64,000 nt of DNA from Platycnemis pennipes (Eukaryota; Arthropoda; Insecta; Odonata; Platycnemididae): positions 124,853,624-124,917,623 of the forward strand of contig OW121851.1 of NCBI GenBank assembly GCA_933228895.1, read 5' to 3'. Shown piece after piece: positions 46,016 to 56,217 of this stretch. The notes under the pieces were generated by a model. It saw only the letters and a list, made by a program, of their open reading frames with translations. It searched no databases and was not told where the DNA came from. Made by a program: the position numbers and the translations under genes. How positions within the stretch are numbered: position 1 is the stretch's first letter; every line of letters begins with the position of its first letter.

Positions 46016-46920
46016 GTTTGTTACGTATATTAAGAAGTATTAATGGAACCCTTGTTATTCCATGATATATACCTGCCATACTTAACGCCACTTAGTATGT
46101 GTTCCCATCCACCCGGCTTAAGTATCTTAAAAGCCATCAATCCAGCTTCATCATTGTTTCACGATGACCGAGAGAGTGGACCAAAAATGCCACGCTTCAT
46201 ATTAGTGTTTTAACTAATTTTTTTATGCCTTTACTCAAGGCCCCACTAATACATTTCCAATCTCTTCCCCTCCCCAGATCGAGATCAGCTATTATATGTC
46301 ACGAACGGTGACTGGTGTCAATCCATTTAGTAGCTGTCCCTATGCGTTCCCCTCGCTGTTGCCATCTGTCGGTGACCTCCTGTGACCGCTCTCCCAACTA
46401 CCCCTGGCGCCAAGCGCACCTCCATCTCGCCTTGAACGGGGTGACCTTCAAAAACCCTCCTCTGAACCCACCATCCCCGTCCCCTCCCAAAGGAACCTAA
46501 CCTCACCTGCCACATCTCACCAGATTCCACTTCTCTCTCCTCTCCTTGGACATCCGCTTTTTAGTGACTTCCTCTCTTTCTCTCGCCTTTATGGCTAAGG
46601 AGTACTTGGTCCCGGCTTTAGCCCCCTCACAGTCACGTTTTATGTCGTATTACGGCCCCGACATATATTTTAGATGTGGTCATCGCTGACCTTTGCCATG
46701 GCCGACCGGCGATAAATGGTTCAAGTAAGGTCTGTAAAATTCACCATGAAAATTCTCTCTCACCTTATTTTTGTGGGGAAAATGCTATGTTGAGTTTAAG
46801 GGCAGTAATAACTTAGTAGTTTGCCTGCACGAGGTCATTTCCCCAATGTGGTTCCAGCATATATTACATATTTTAAAGTTCTCTTACATTTTGTGTTTTT
46901 CATTCTCTCTATCATATCTC
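46016..46920. other. Unassigned DNA
   Basis: A C/T-rich patch lies at 46340-46600. Short frames only; nothing assignable. Confidence 0.4.
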
Positions 46921-46921
46921 C

Positions 46922-47064
46922 TTACTGTTTACTATTCCCTTTAGTATACATTACTGTTTACTATTCCCTTTAGTATACATTACTGTTTACTATTCCCTAT
47001 AGTATACATTACTGTTTACTATTCCCTATAGTATACATTAATGTTTACTTTTACCGTAGTCTAC
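46922..47064 (+). repeat. 29-base minisatellite, about 4.8 copies
   Basis: The unit TTACTGTTTACTATTCCCT followed by (T/A)TAGTATACA begins at 46922, 46951, 46980 and 47009; a partial, diverged fifth unit starts at 47038. The first two units have CCCTTTAG and the next two CCCTATAG, so the array grew by duplicating neighbouring units. Confidence 0.95.
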
Positions 47065-47635
47065 TAGAATTATGCCTTGTGATCATTGTACCAGCTACGG
47101 CCTATATCATTCAATGAACAGATTAATATTATTTGTAAAACAATTTGTATGATGTTTATTTTTTCGTATATTTTCTTGCAAAATACGCTCATGATGAAAC
47201 CTATGTTCCCAGTAAATTTTGCTATTCGTGTTGTCTAATTTTTCCTCTTTGAATTCAGATTTTTATAAATGTTTATTTTGTTTTATTATCTGTGTTTGTA
47301 ATAAAATCCTTTTCGTTAATCCATTTAGTTCAAATGGGTACGTGATATCTTAGGTAAATGAATTCGGTAAGTTTCTTGTTCCATAATCGCTTTTTGTCAT
47401 TATAACATCATTATTGGTTGCTACTGGTATTTTTCGTGCTCATTATTATTGATCAGAAAGAATAGGAAGAAGAATAATTTTATTTTTTTTCATAATTCGC
47501 TTTGGGAATTATAGGCATTGGTGCAATAATGCTCTTTTCAACCGACTGTTATTGTAGTATATCTGCGTAAGCGCAACACTGTATTCACCGAATTTCATAG
47601 CGGAGATAAGACCAAGCTTTCGCTCTATCTTGCAG
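47065..47635. other. Unassigned AT-rich DNA
   Basis: Nothing assignable. Confidence 0.4.
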
Positions 47636-48035
47636 CACCTCTGTCACCTGTCCGGCTCCTTCGCCGTTTGTTCACCAAGTGTGAAGGACTGGGGAATGAT
47701 CTCCCTTCCTTCTTCACCATCATCCATCCGCCCTTCGCGTCCATCATCTTGACATCCGCCCTTCTTTTCTCGGATTTGCCCTTATTTAGACGTCCCGTCC
47801 GTGAGACTATCTCCCTCACACCTTTAGCGAAATCGTGTGCAGGTCACACAGAAACTCCACACCTCTCTCTCTCTTGGGCGCTGTCCCTCGCAAGGTCACG
47901 GAAGACTTTCACGTATGTGTTTGTGCCCCTCTTTGTGTTCATTCCTCTCCTCTTCATTCGTGACCTCTTAAGTCGACCTCTGCCTAATATTTCCTCCTCG
48001 GCGCTGATTCATCCGCGTTTGTTCCCAATTCGTCT
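47636..48035 (+). other. Pyrimidine-rich block
   Basis: C/T-rich, with a 123-codon frame on + and 64 codons on -. No domain was recognised; it is the same kind of block as at 6150 and 14300. Confidence 0.4.
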
Positions 48036-48945
48036 TTGACCAGGCTATTTTAAACGGATTGATTTTCCGAAGGCATTACGTATGAATAACTCCATCATAA
48101 TATGGCAGGTTAGGTCATGAACATAAATTTGGAGAGATTCATTTCACGAGATGAAGAAATATGAATCATTTTTACGTATTAAAAGAGGGGCGAAAAGTAA
48201 TTTGATCGATGTTACTGGAAAGATAATTATTTTAGGTAAACATTGCAGAATTATAGGTTTATTAGATATATGCCTGCGAGAGGATATTGATTTGCAACGT
48301 AAAAGTGAATATAACTCACGTATTCATTCGTGTTTTTAGAATCTAACCGAAAATATATTGTGGCCATTTCTTCCCGTGAAGCGTTTCGTACAATGCCTGC
48401 TCAGTATGTACAGAGTGGTAGTTTAAATATGTAAAAACTATTGCATGTGAAGCTTACTTGTAGAATTGGAGCCACAGTTCTATCGGCAATTGCTACTAAC
48501 TATATGCTTATGTTCTCGTCGGTTGTACGAGCCTACTATTGAGTCTTTCCGTGCCACACATTCTAGCAGTGTCTATTCTCTATTCGAGGTGGTCAGGTCG
48601 GTGAATCTTCCGGCCAGACAACACAAAGATCGTTCTAATCCTTCTGGCTTGGATGTCGTATTTTTGCCTTATTATTATAATGTTAGGCTTATGATTAAGG
48701 TGCGCTCGACGTTGCGATATGTCACTAGAAGTTCGAGCACCTTACAAACCTCTTTCTCCTTTTCCTCTTTGCTCGGTCGACGGTGGTTCGATTAAGGCGA
48801 TGCGAGTGATCGTTGTTAATTGCCTCCATCCATTGTTCCGTCGGCAGCATCTCCGTGGTGGAACCAGTGAGAGGTAGAGAGAGAGAGATGCTCTTTGTCC
48901 TCTATTGACTCGTCTTCTGGAGTTCGTAAGCCTTACATGAGGCGT
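48036..48945. other. Unassigned DNA
   Basis: A short AG-rich run lies at 48868-48892. The 109-codon frame at 48466-48795 is unrecognised. Confidence 0.4.
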
Positions 48946-49235
48946 TCAATGCGGTAGGGAAGAGGGAGCGGGGGTGGGTGAGAGAGGTGTCTTTTCCCGC
49001 CGTCGATGTCCCCGTCACGCTTCCCTTGTCCTTTGGCCTTGGCCTTATCCCTTCCCCCCAACCCAGCAGCTGCTCTTTCGGTTCCTCCTCCCACCCACAC
49101 TTTTTGTCTTCCCCACCCCTTGCGTCTCCCAGGAAACCACTCCCCTCCCCCCCAACACACCGGCATTAATTCCAATTCGTTTGGGTTTTTCAATTCCCTT
49201 TCCTCTCTCCTCTTTTTCGGTTCCGCTGCGTCTAT
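48946..49235 (+). other. Pyrimidine-rich block
   Basis: Dense C/T runs such as TCCTCCTCCCACCC and CCCCTCCCCCCCAACAC. Several overlapping frames, up to 164 codons, result from the composition. Confidence 0.5.
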
Positions 49236-50595
49236 GGGACGGGAAGAAGGCCGAAAGTCCTCGGATAATCCTACGAAATCCTATTGAGTCCATAAACTGG
49301 AGGTTAGCAGAAACCTTGAATCCTTCCGAAGGACTCGTTTTCAAGGTTGTGGTCTTAAAACGTGAATTATTGTTTTGTTTCTCACCTAGCGACCGTAGTT
49401 CTTTGAAGTGCTTAATCAAATCTTCCACCGATCCATGCAATGCATTGCTGTATTGTAATAGTATTTAGATCAGTTTTCAGCCTTATGCTCTCTGTTTCTG
49501 CCGCTTTTGGAACAGAGTCATCTTCGGATAATCGAACTTTTCTTAAAAAAAAAAGAAGCCTGTAATGTATATTCGATCTTAAACGTTATACATTCAATTT
49601 GTCGTATTTTGTCGTATTTTATAGATTTTAATATAATATCATTGCAATTTACGTACTTGCTGGCTGTTATATAAGTAAGCGTTAGTCATAACAATTGCTA
49701 ATTCCTTTTCGCAAAATTGTGAAAAACAGTTTCTCTAGTGAAATAACAAATATTCGGGGTATTTAGTTCGCAGCTCTTACTACCGGTAGATATTGTATGA
49801 TATAAAGTAACGAGATTATTTGATTCAGACTTGAATCCCGCACAACATCTACCCTGTTGTAATGAAGCCTACTGGTATTAATTGTATTTGGCGCCCTATA
49901 TGTTGGACTGAAAAGATACTCTCCTAGCAACCACCGGGGAGGAGAAAATGAGACCACCATAAGACTGAATGAAGCAAGTCATCTTAGCAAGTTATGTGAA
50001 AGAGACAGATGGGAAACAAACATTGGAATGACGAAAAGTCGTGGAGAAGAGGATTCCAGAAACGATCAAAAAATGTATAAAACTGGCTAATAATAATAAT
50101 ATTCATAAGTTTACGAGCATGATTTTATATTGCCGACTTGGGGATGAAATCACGGTCTTCTCAGCATGAATTGAAGCCATCTCTTTGAAGGGATCTTCAT
50201 GCCTTTTTCAAGGAAATCTTGTCCTTTCCTGACGTTGATCTCTGGACCTTCCAATCCCCCTTGTAATATAGGAGGCGATGTAAACCGACCGACCTCGCGA
50301 TTGCGTGGGCATCATTACCTTCTCCCCGTTTTCTTCCAATCTTGGGTGTGATCTCACTGCTGCTCCGGTAAACATTTCTCAGGGACCGCTCGTGTAAGCA
50401 GGAAGGAAGGAGTGAAATCACGCTGTCTCGGATCACTCCGTCCACATCGGTCGGGTATAGAATACGTGCACAAGCTTCAGAGCAAAAACCGAAGAGGACT
50501 AAATTGTATTTTTAGCGATGGTTAAGTAAATGGTGATGATTATTCCTCTTGAAGTATTTATTCTCTTGATCTCAATGGCTCAAAGGGGTCATTTA
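49236..50595. other. Unassigned DNA
   Basis: A purine-rich stretch at 49940-50070 ends in TAATAATAATAAT, which could be the tail of an old retroelement, but no motif identifies it. Confidence 0.35.
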
Positions 50596-50599
50596 CCAA

Positions 50600-51048
50600 T
50601 TTTTTTATTGGCGAATCTGATAAAGTTTTTAAATAAAAAGACCTGTATTTATTCCGTTATTCGATCCGTCGAGTCGTTCTCGAGTCATAAGCGGCGAAAA
50701 CTGATGTTTTTAACCCTTTAGAAAAGTGGGCCTGCGAAGGACTCGTACGTCACCTACTCCCCCAGCCGCCACTGAGACGTCTGCAGCTCTTTCGTCCAAT
50801 CACAATGCAGGACACACAGCTGACTCTGCCGATGGAAGTGGTTGTTAGATTCATTTCGGGTTATTTCGAAAATGTGTACGAAAATAATTTGTTGCTCAGA
50901 TGTTTTGGATTGATTACAGGATGCGACAGAATTTGTGCAGGCAGACACCCCCTCCACTCTCCTCTACTTCCCCTCCCCTCCACTTCCCCTACACGTCCTC
51001 TCCTGTCTTCCTCAAAACAATGAAGTACGGGAAGTGAATGACGTAGAT
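50600..51048 (-). repeat. Ancient interspersed repeat of unknown class, copy 2
   Basis: On the minus strand this carries the same ordered blocks as 25190-25484: GACGTCAT-like start near 51045, G-rich run, CAGAGTCAGCTGTGTGT (50832-50816), CATTGTGATTGG, CACTTTTC, CGCCGCTTAT, ACTCGAGAAC and TCGAATAACGG. This copy has about 100 additional bases between the G-rich run and CAGAGTCAGC. Confidence 0.8.
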
Positions 51049-51071
51049 TTCCTTAGCGCAGCTGGTTCGGT

Positions 51072-51393
51072 GGGCGTAACCTTTTGCTTATTTAAATTTT
51101 TGATATTGACTAAATGGCTAATATTATGAGATTAATTTTTTCACTAAAATTCATTTTTCGCTTCCATCTAACGATTTCGCATACAAAATAGCGATTTGGG
51201 TTCCGAGTAAACTCTCACATTAACCTCAGCTGTAGGTCGCCTCCCGTAATAGTCGGTTCCAGCTCTGGTTGTTGTTATAGTACAGTATTTGGAGGCTTGA
51301 ATTTTGGGTGCTAAGTTATATAACGTACCTTGTCTCAATTAGGCCCTTCATCTAGACTCAAACGGAACATCTAGGGCGTAACCTTTTGCTTAT
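51072..51393. repeat. Exact 20-base direct repeat bracketing a SINE end
   Basis: GGGCGTAACCTTTTGCTTAT occurs at 51072-51091 and 51374-51393. The 282 bases between contain a family A SINE 3' end (AACCTCAGCTGTAGGTCGC, CTCCCGTAATAG at 51222-51252). The bracket may be the target-site duplication of a composite insertion, or a chance duplication. Confidence 0.65.
51215..51290 (+). mobile_element. SINE family A, 3' end fragment
   Basis: AACCTCAGCTGTAGGTCGC and TCCCGTAATAG, followed by TTGTTGTT, align with 14187-14230 and 13305-13340. Confidence 0.55.
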
Positions 51394-51394
51394 G

Positions 51395-51490
51395 CTTTGC
51401 TTATCCGGGATTCGAATATGTAACCTTTAGGTCCTCCACCCGGCGCGTTACCGATCTCTCTTATCTAGTGACCGACCGGCATGTGTTGAA
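51395..51490 (-). mobile_element. tRNA-like SINE head, minus strand
   Basis: TCCGGGATTCGAATATGTAA at 51405-51424 is the complement of a box B-like TATTCGAATCCCGGA. A box A-like stretch follows toward 51485 (CTAGTGACCGACCGGC). Confidence 0.55.
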
Positions 51491-51639
51491 AATTGATTGA
51501 TGCGATTTGAGATCTGAGCATTATCAGGCATCAATCGATCGCTTTTAGGCCTTATCGTGCTTGCGTACTTCATCCTGCAGAAAGGAGACACCTTGATTCT
51601 CACTGGGGATGGGTTTATCTCAGTCTTTCACCTCCTCAA

Positions 51640-52020
51640 GTTTTTCCCCTTCTGCTTGGGTATTCCTTGGCACCACCACTTATTTCTCCTACGCCCTCCC
51701 ACCCTCTGAACGCGGTCACAGCCTATCACCGACTATTCCCCTCCCATCTCGGCTCTCTCCCTCCAGAAATAATGTCCTTGGGTGAGGCCAAGACGACTAC
51801 AAAAGGAAGGAAGTGCAGGGAGAAGGGTTTGGGGTCTGTTCCATCACTCCCACCCTCTCCTCCTGGAGATCACACGCCTCTCTCTCTTCAATTGTTTTTA
51901 TTTATTTTTTGCCCGGTCTACACCCTACCACCCCTCCATTCCCCTTCGGACTCCTCCCCCGCCCCCCGTCAATGGCCTTGCGCAGAACTCCACCCCGCTA
52001 AATCTTCTTGCTCGTCTTAA
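51640..52020 (+). other. Pyrimidine-rich block
   Basis: C/T-rich with overlapping frames of 62-117 codons on + only. No domain was recognised. Confidence 0.45.
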
Positions 52021-52680
52021 ATAGTCTGGTGAGGAGGGGAAGCATCCGATACGTCTCGAGTGCCTATGATGCTGTTGATCTGTTGCGGCTTTTTTACCTT
52101 ACTTATCTCAAAGTTTTTTTACTGTAATTCATGCCTGGTTAGGAACATGCGTCCTTCACATGCATCCTCATCTACGGCTTCCCTCTTCCAATGGATTGCT
52201 GATTTATTGACTGCGCGTGCGATCTACTCCGGGATTGCGCGTGGTTGAACGGTCGTTACACGTGTCTTAAACACAGCGTGGCAACGACGAAGGAGATTCT
52301 TTCTTTCTTGGTTGTGTGACTGTTGCATCTTTGAGACTTATATTTTAATGTAAGTATGAAAAGTTATAAAATCAATGAACGCTTTTCTGAAAAGGTTGAA
52401 ACAAAAACATAATCACAAAATCAACATCTTAACGTCAGTGGTTAGATCTTAAGGTAAAATTAGAGATAATTCGTAGGATGGGGAGGTTAAAATATAATTT
52501 TTGCGCTTACAATGACAATGAAGGATGTGTTAGATGTTCTTGAGGAGATTATTGATCATGAAGTAAAGCAGTTTTTGGTTTATTTTGCATAAGTACATTG
52601 AAACTCTAATTACGTAAACTATTTCAAGGATTTTTTTAAAGAGCGTATATTTTTTTAATAAATCAAAAAAATAATGTTAC
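52021..52680. other. Unassigned AT-rich DNA
   Basis: Nothing assignable. Confidence 0.4.
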
Positions 52681-52683
52681 TTT

Positions 52684-53040
52684 TTACCAGGTTTGTCGTG
52701 GTAAATATTTTTGGAACAATAAATAAAAATTTGCACAGTACAATAAATATAATCTATGATTCATGTTTTTGAAATTAATATAATTTGTATTGTACTCGTG
52801 TATTGTGCGTAGGAATGACGAATTCTTGTATCTCCTGTACTGACTGTTAATCACTCTTAATTTGTCACTGTCACTGTATATCACGCTGATGTAGTGTGGG
52901 AGTAGCAACTTGTATATTTTGCCAGCTTCGAGCTCGTTTGTTTTAAATTCTTCATAAAACTTTGATCTTGTGGACAGTCTCTTAGTTTCTAGGGTTTCCC
53001 TAATAGTCCCCTTCAATATCCGAGTGACACTCTCTGTGCG
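52684..53040 (-). pseudogene. Unrecognised 110-codon frame, possible retroelement remnant
   Basis: The minus-strand frame begins MKGTIRETLETKRLSTRSKF and is rich in Lys, Arg, Tyr and Asn in an AT-rich setting. It keeps a more protein-like composition than other frames in the window: acidic and basic residues alternate and there are no homopolymer stretches. Upstream codons without a start continue toward 53040 (RTERVTRIL). I do not recognise a domain. A fragment of a retroelement ORF is my best guess. Confidence 0.25.
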
Positions 53041-53199
53041 TTTGTAAGAGTTTGCTTTTCATTGGATTGTTATAAGGTAAATATATCTATATTTGCTGCA
53101 TCCCGAATGTGCGATGAATACCATGAGGAGTGCAGAAAAATCTCTCATTTGCTTTTCGGCTCGAACACTTTACCACACTTCAATTGCATTATCATCCAG

Positions 53200-53444
53200 G
53201 TACATACATAATACCCTTCAAAACTTCTCAAAAAAAGGTGTGTGGTGGGGGGTGAATCTTCCCCATACGTGAACAGCCTTTCATTATTAAAGAGGACTAG
53301 AAGCTACAGTTTAGTCAAGCTATACTAATTTGTTAAATATTTAAAGATCAGAACAAGCATGGATAGACTTGCTGTTAGATGGATTAAATATAAGTCTATA
53401 CCGACTTGCCTGCTTGCAGCTATTTAGACTACCTATTGATAAAC
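53200..53444 (-). mobile_element. LINE family 1, 3' end, interrupted (part 1)
   Basis: ACATACATAATACCCTTC and GTGTGTGGTGGGGGGTGAAT are the antisense 3' terminus. The UTR continues to 53461, where a foldback element has inserted. The remainder resumes at 53650. Confidence 0.7.
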
Positions 53445-53666
53445 TTGTGTATATATCATTGAATAAGCAGGCAAGTTAACTTGGTGGAATTTCGACATTA
53501 TATAAATAAAATAAAGCTTTTTTCTATTCCACATCAATATTATTAAATACCCTTCGGCCTGTTTCGACCTTATCATTAACAAGAGCTGAGTCAGTATGTA
53601 GCTAATTACATTTATGCGGAATTAAACAAAGCTTTATTTTATTTATATATTGTGTATATATCATTG
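53445..53666. mobile_element. Foldback element nested in a LINE, 17-base target duplication
   Basis: TTGTGTATATATCATTG occurs at 53445-53461 and again at 53650-53666. Between them lie a 37-base leader, then inverted ends of 22 bases (53499-53520 and 53628-53649, TATATAAATAAAATAAAGCT in the left arm). The interior carries GTTTCGACCTTATCATTAAC, the same kind of core as the other foldbacks. The nesting gives a relative date: the LINE copy came first. Confidence 0.85.
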
Positions 53667-53745
53667 GATATAATCACGACTATTCAGTATATAATAGTAC
53701 GAAAACAGAAAGAATTATTAAGTCTTCCATTTCGGGACATGTCTT
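53650..53745 (-). mobile_element. LINE family 1, interrupted (part 2)
   Basis: ATCATTGGATATAATCACGA, CTATTCAGTATATAATAGTA continues the family UTR (compare GGATATATTTATAGCTATT at 18056) toward the C-terminal coding end, which is badly decayed here. Confidence 0.6.
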
Positions 53746-53859
53746 CATAATAAGATAGATTCTAAGTAAGAGTGAAACCCAGATATTTATCTCCACCTGC
53801 TACTCTCAAAAGTTATACGGTGGGAATATTCCTTTGCGGATGTGGTTTTTGTCATTTTT

Positions 53860-54130
53860 AAGTTTGGCGGCATGAGATCTTGCGCGCAACGCGCGTCTCG
53901 ACTAATTGCGCTGCAGCCGTGATTCCATGCCGTGCGCCTCACGCCCCTCGCATTAACCCGGTTAATCTAAATCCGACTGCACTCTATTAATACCCGCCGC
54001 AGTCGACAACAGCGCGGGGGGCTGCTGAATGATAGCGAAGGGAGGTAGAACGAGGAAGGCAAGTGCTCCGCCACGATTCTTACCGAGTGCGGTGAAATCG
54101 CACAGTGCGAGAAAAGTTGCATGGGAGGGC
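53860..54130. promoter_or_regulatory. Candidate regulatory block
   Basis: GC-rich sequence with CpG-dense cores (GCGCGCAACGCGCGTC at 53882-53897) is interleaved with AT-rich homeodomain-type words (TAATTGCG, GGTTAATCTAAATCC). It is sharply bounded by ordinary AT-rich DNA. It contains no repeat that I can match elsewhere in the window. This is an inference from composition only. Confidence 0.25.
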
Positions 54131-54442
54131 GTTTCCTCACTTTGCGTATGTTTTTGTACCTTCAAGAAATATATCACATTAGAAAGTATGTACATGACAA
54201 CAAATATAGATATCAACTGATGGCGGACAAAACCATAAATTACATCTTTACTTCCGGTATTTAGGCGAATGTGCGGTAACTCTGGTTTTTCATGCAATGA
54301 GGTTTATGAGGCAATTCTTTTAGCGTAGAGTAAGGAGCAATACGAGCGTTAATAGAATTTTCCATGACATTAATTAGAATATCTGAAGCAGATTTTATGC
54401 GATTTATCATTCTTATAATCTAATGTAGGTATGTATAATAAA

Positions 54443-54531
54443 TATGAAGAGATTAGCCGATAGAAGAAGTTAGTCGAGAGATGGGTCAAATCAATCCCAT
54501 GGTTGACGACTAATGATGATGATGAAAGTAT
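54443..54531 (+). mobile_element. RTE-like LINE (family 2), 3' end
   Basis: GAAGAGATTAGCCGATAGAA followed by GAAGTTAGTC, GTCAAATCAATCCCATGG and TTGACGACTAATGATGATGA is the sense form of the 3' end of the 14680 copy, including the final residues DRR and the ATG-repeat tail. Confidence 0.75.
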
Positions 54532-54629
54532 AATATATCTACTATACTATATTATGATGTATAATATATAATATACATGAACCTATATGCGTGCAAAGCA
54601 TCAGTGTATTTTTGTTAGATAGGGGATTG

Positions 54630-54795
54630 GGCTGGTGTGGTGGCTAGAGTACTTTCTTCTTACTCCGTGGACCCGGGTTTGAATCATAGCGGTGACTGGA
54701 GTTTTCATTGGTATAGCAATGCACACATGAGTACATAGTGGAAAGCGTTTCAAGTTCAACGGTCCATTGGACGATTGGACGATATGATTATCTTC
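54630..54795 (+). mobile_element. SINE family A, 5' half
   Basis: The head GGCTGGTGTGGTGGCTAGAG (from 54637) and a very good box B, GGGTTTGAATCATAG (54673-54687), are followed by TTTCAAGTTCAACGGTCC and a degraded hallmark CCATTGGACGA. The 3' half is missing. Confidence 0.75.
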
Positions 54796-54799
54796 CTCA

Positions 54800-54862
54800 G
54801 ACTATCGCGTTTCAAGATGAGGTTGATTAAGGTTTCCGTCTTCTTTTTAAAGTTTTCATACC
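54800..54862 (-). mobile_element. RTE-like LINE (family 2), internal fragment
   Basis: ATCGCGTTTCAAGATGAGGT, TGATTAAGG and TCCGTCTTCTTTTTAAAGTT match 14892-14945. On the minus strand this is the KTLKRRRNNLIGHVLRH region, here interrupted by a stop. Confidence 0.65.
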
Positions 54863-54949
54863 ACTTTATTTTACACACGTCGCTTTGGCATACCTGGTGA
54901 GCAGTCACCCTCTGCCATACACCATTTTGGCGACTTACATGGTACAATG

Positions 54950-55410
54950 TTAGTGTATTTATATCTGCATAATACCCTGCAATAAACCAGAAAGGTTTGT
55001 GGCAGGGGGTTAATTCACATCAAGCATGAATTACATATCATGCTAAAAAAGGATTAGTTATAATTATATTCTAGTCTAAACTTAGCAATAAAAAAAATAG
55101 AATGGCAAAGCAAGCATGCAAAATCATGCTGATTGTTGGGTTAGCTTAAAGTCCTTATAACAACACGCAACTACCTATGATATACTTTGATACACTTGTA
55201 TCTATACTATTGGATATTTACTATTATTCATATCTGTAATTGTACCAGGAAAGAAAGACATTTTGAATCTGTGAGTTTGGCAATCAGTAACTCTAATTTT
55301 ATGAGTATGGTCCAGTCTACCATAGTTGCAAAGAGAAGTAGAAGTTGGAGGTCGAAAGGTACTTTTAACGACGTAAGTGAAAATATTGTCTTGGAATTCA
55401 GTTAGGAGAT
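54950..55410 (-). mobile_element. LINE family 1, longest antisense 3' end
   Basis: CTGCATAATACCCTGCAATA and TTGTGGCAGGGGGTTAATTC begin the antisense terminus. On the minus strand, 55330-55238 reads across a few changes HTHKIRVTDCQTHRFKMSFF and PGTI, the same C-terminal end seen in sense at 44960-45390. About 250 bases of 3' UTR follow. It is a 5'-truncated, dead copy. Confidence 0.88.
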
Positions 55411-55855
55411 TGTCTAAATTTCAACCCACGGACTGATAATGATGTAGTTCTCTTTCTCTCTCTAGGAAGCATCACTAAGTTTGAACTTCAATATAATTAC
55501 ATGAAAATTTTATTTTTTCCTCGTGGTCTCTTGTTTTCGATTGCCTTTGCACTTGAAGGCATATACCTATTGATTTTTCTCAAAGCAGCCGGGCAAGCCT
55601 TTGATCCCAAGAGCTTGCTATCTAGCCAGTGATGTCCTGGTGAAGGCTTCAGATTTACATCTGACATGACATGCCCTATCGCAGGTTGGTCACTGTCATT
55701 GGGGACACTACGACGTAGTCTTTATTTTTTTCTGGCATGAAAAAACAATCATTAGTTGGTTTTTTTGCTGGAATCCATATCGCTGAAATAGGACACATTG
55801 TGATATAGATTAAATGGTTGTCAGGAACGCCACAAAAATTACAAGGGGGCTGCCA
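55411..55855. other. Unassigned AT-rich DNA
   Basis: Nothing assignable. Confidence 0.4.
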
Positions 55856-55859
55856 AAGC

Positions 55860-56080
55860 CGAGGAAGCTGGGATAGCTCTCCATATAGAGCAGATACTGA
55901 ACCAAGTCGCCCTACCCTCACACCAGGATTTATCTTCTCGCCCTACGGATTGGACCCCTTGGCGCCTAACGCTGTGATCTGTCCAATGCTGACGCCGGGT
56001 ATCTCTCCGGTCTTCCTAATTACCCTTTCTGCCCTATACATATCTACTAAGACCCGCCCTCCCAAGCTGAGACTACTTTA
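55860..56080 (+). mobile_element. SINE family A, 3' half (degenerate)
   Basis: CCCCTTGGCGCCTAACGCTG, CCAATGCTGACGCCGGGTAT and the TC-rich run match the central part of family A. Head and tail are decayed. Confidence 0.6.
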
Positions 56081-56217
56081 AGTGCGAGTGAGACTCAAGA
56101 TTTGACCAGTGAATATAAGCTGCTGTGGCACACCAGGCCAGATATCCTGCAGTAACACCGGACATGAGATACTATGCGATGAGATATACCTCGCCGCATG
56201 CGATACCATAACTAAAC

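Noticed and set aside
46922..47064. CRISPR-like repeat array
   Set aside because: The units are contiguous, without spacers, and the genome is eukaryotic; it is a minisatellite.
48974..49468. 164-codon + frame and 131-codon - frame
   Set aside because: Both overlap a C/T-rich block; the overlap on opposite strands is explained by a lack of A/T-rich stop codons.
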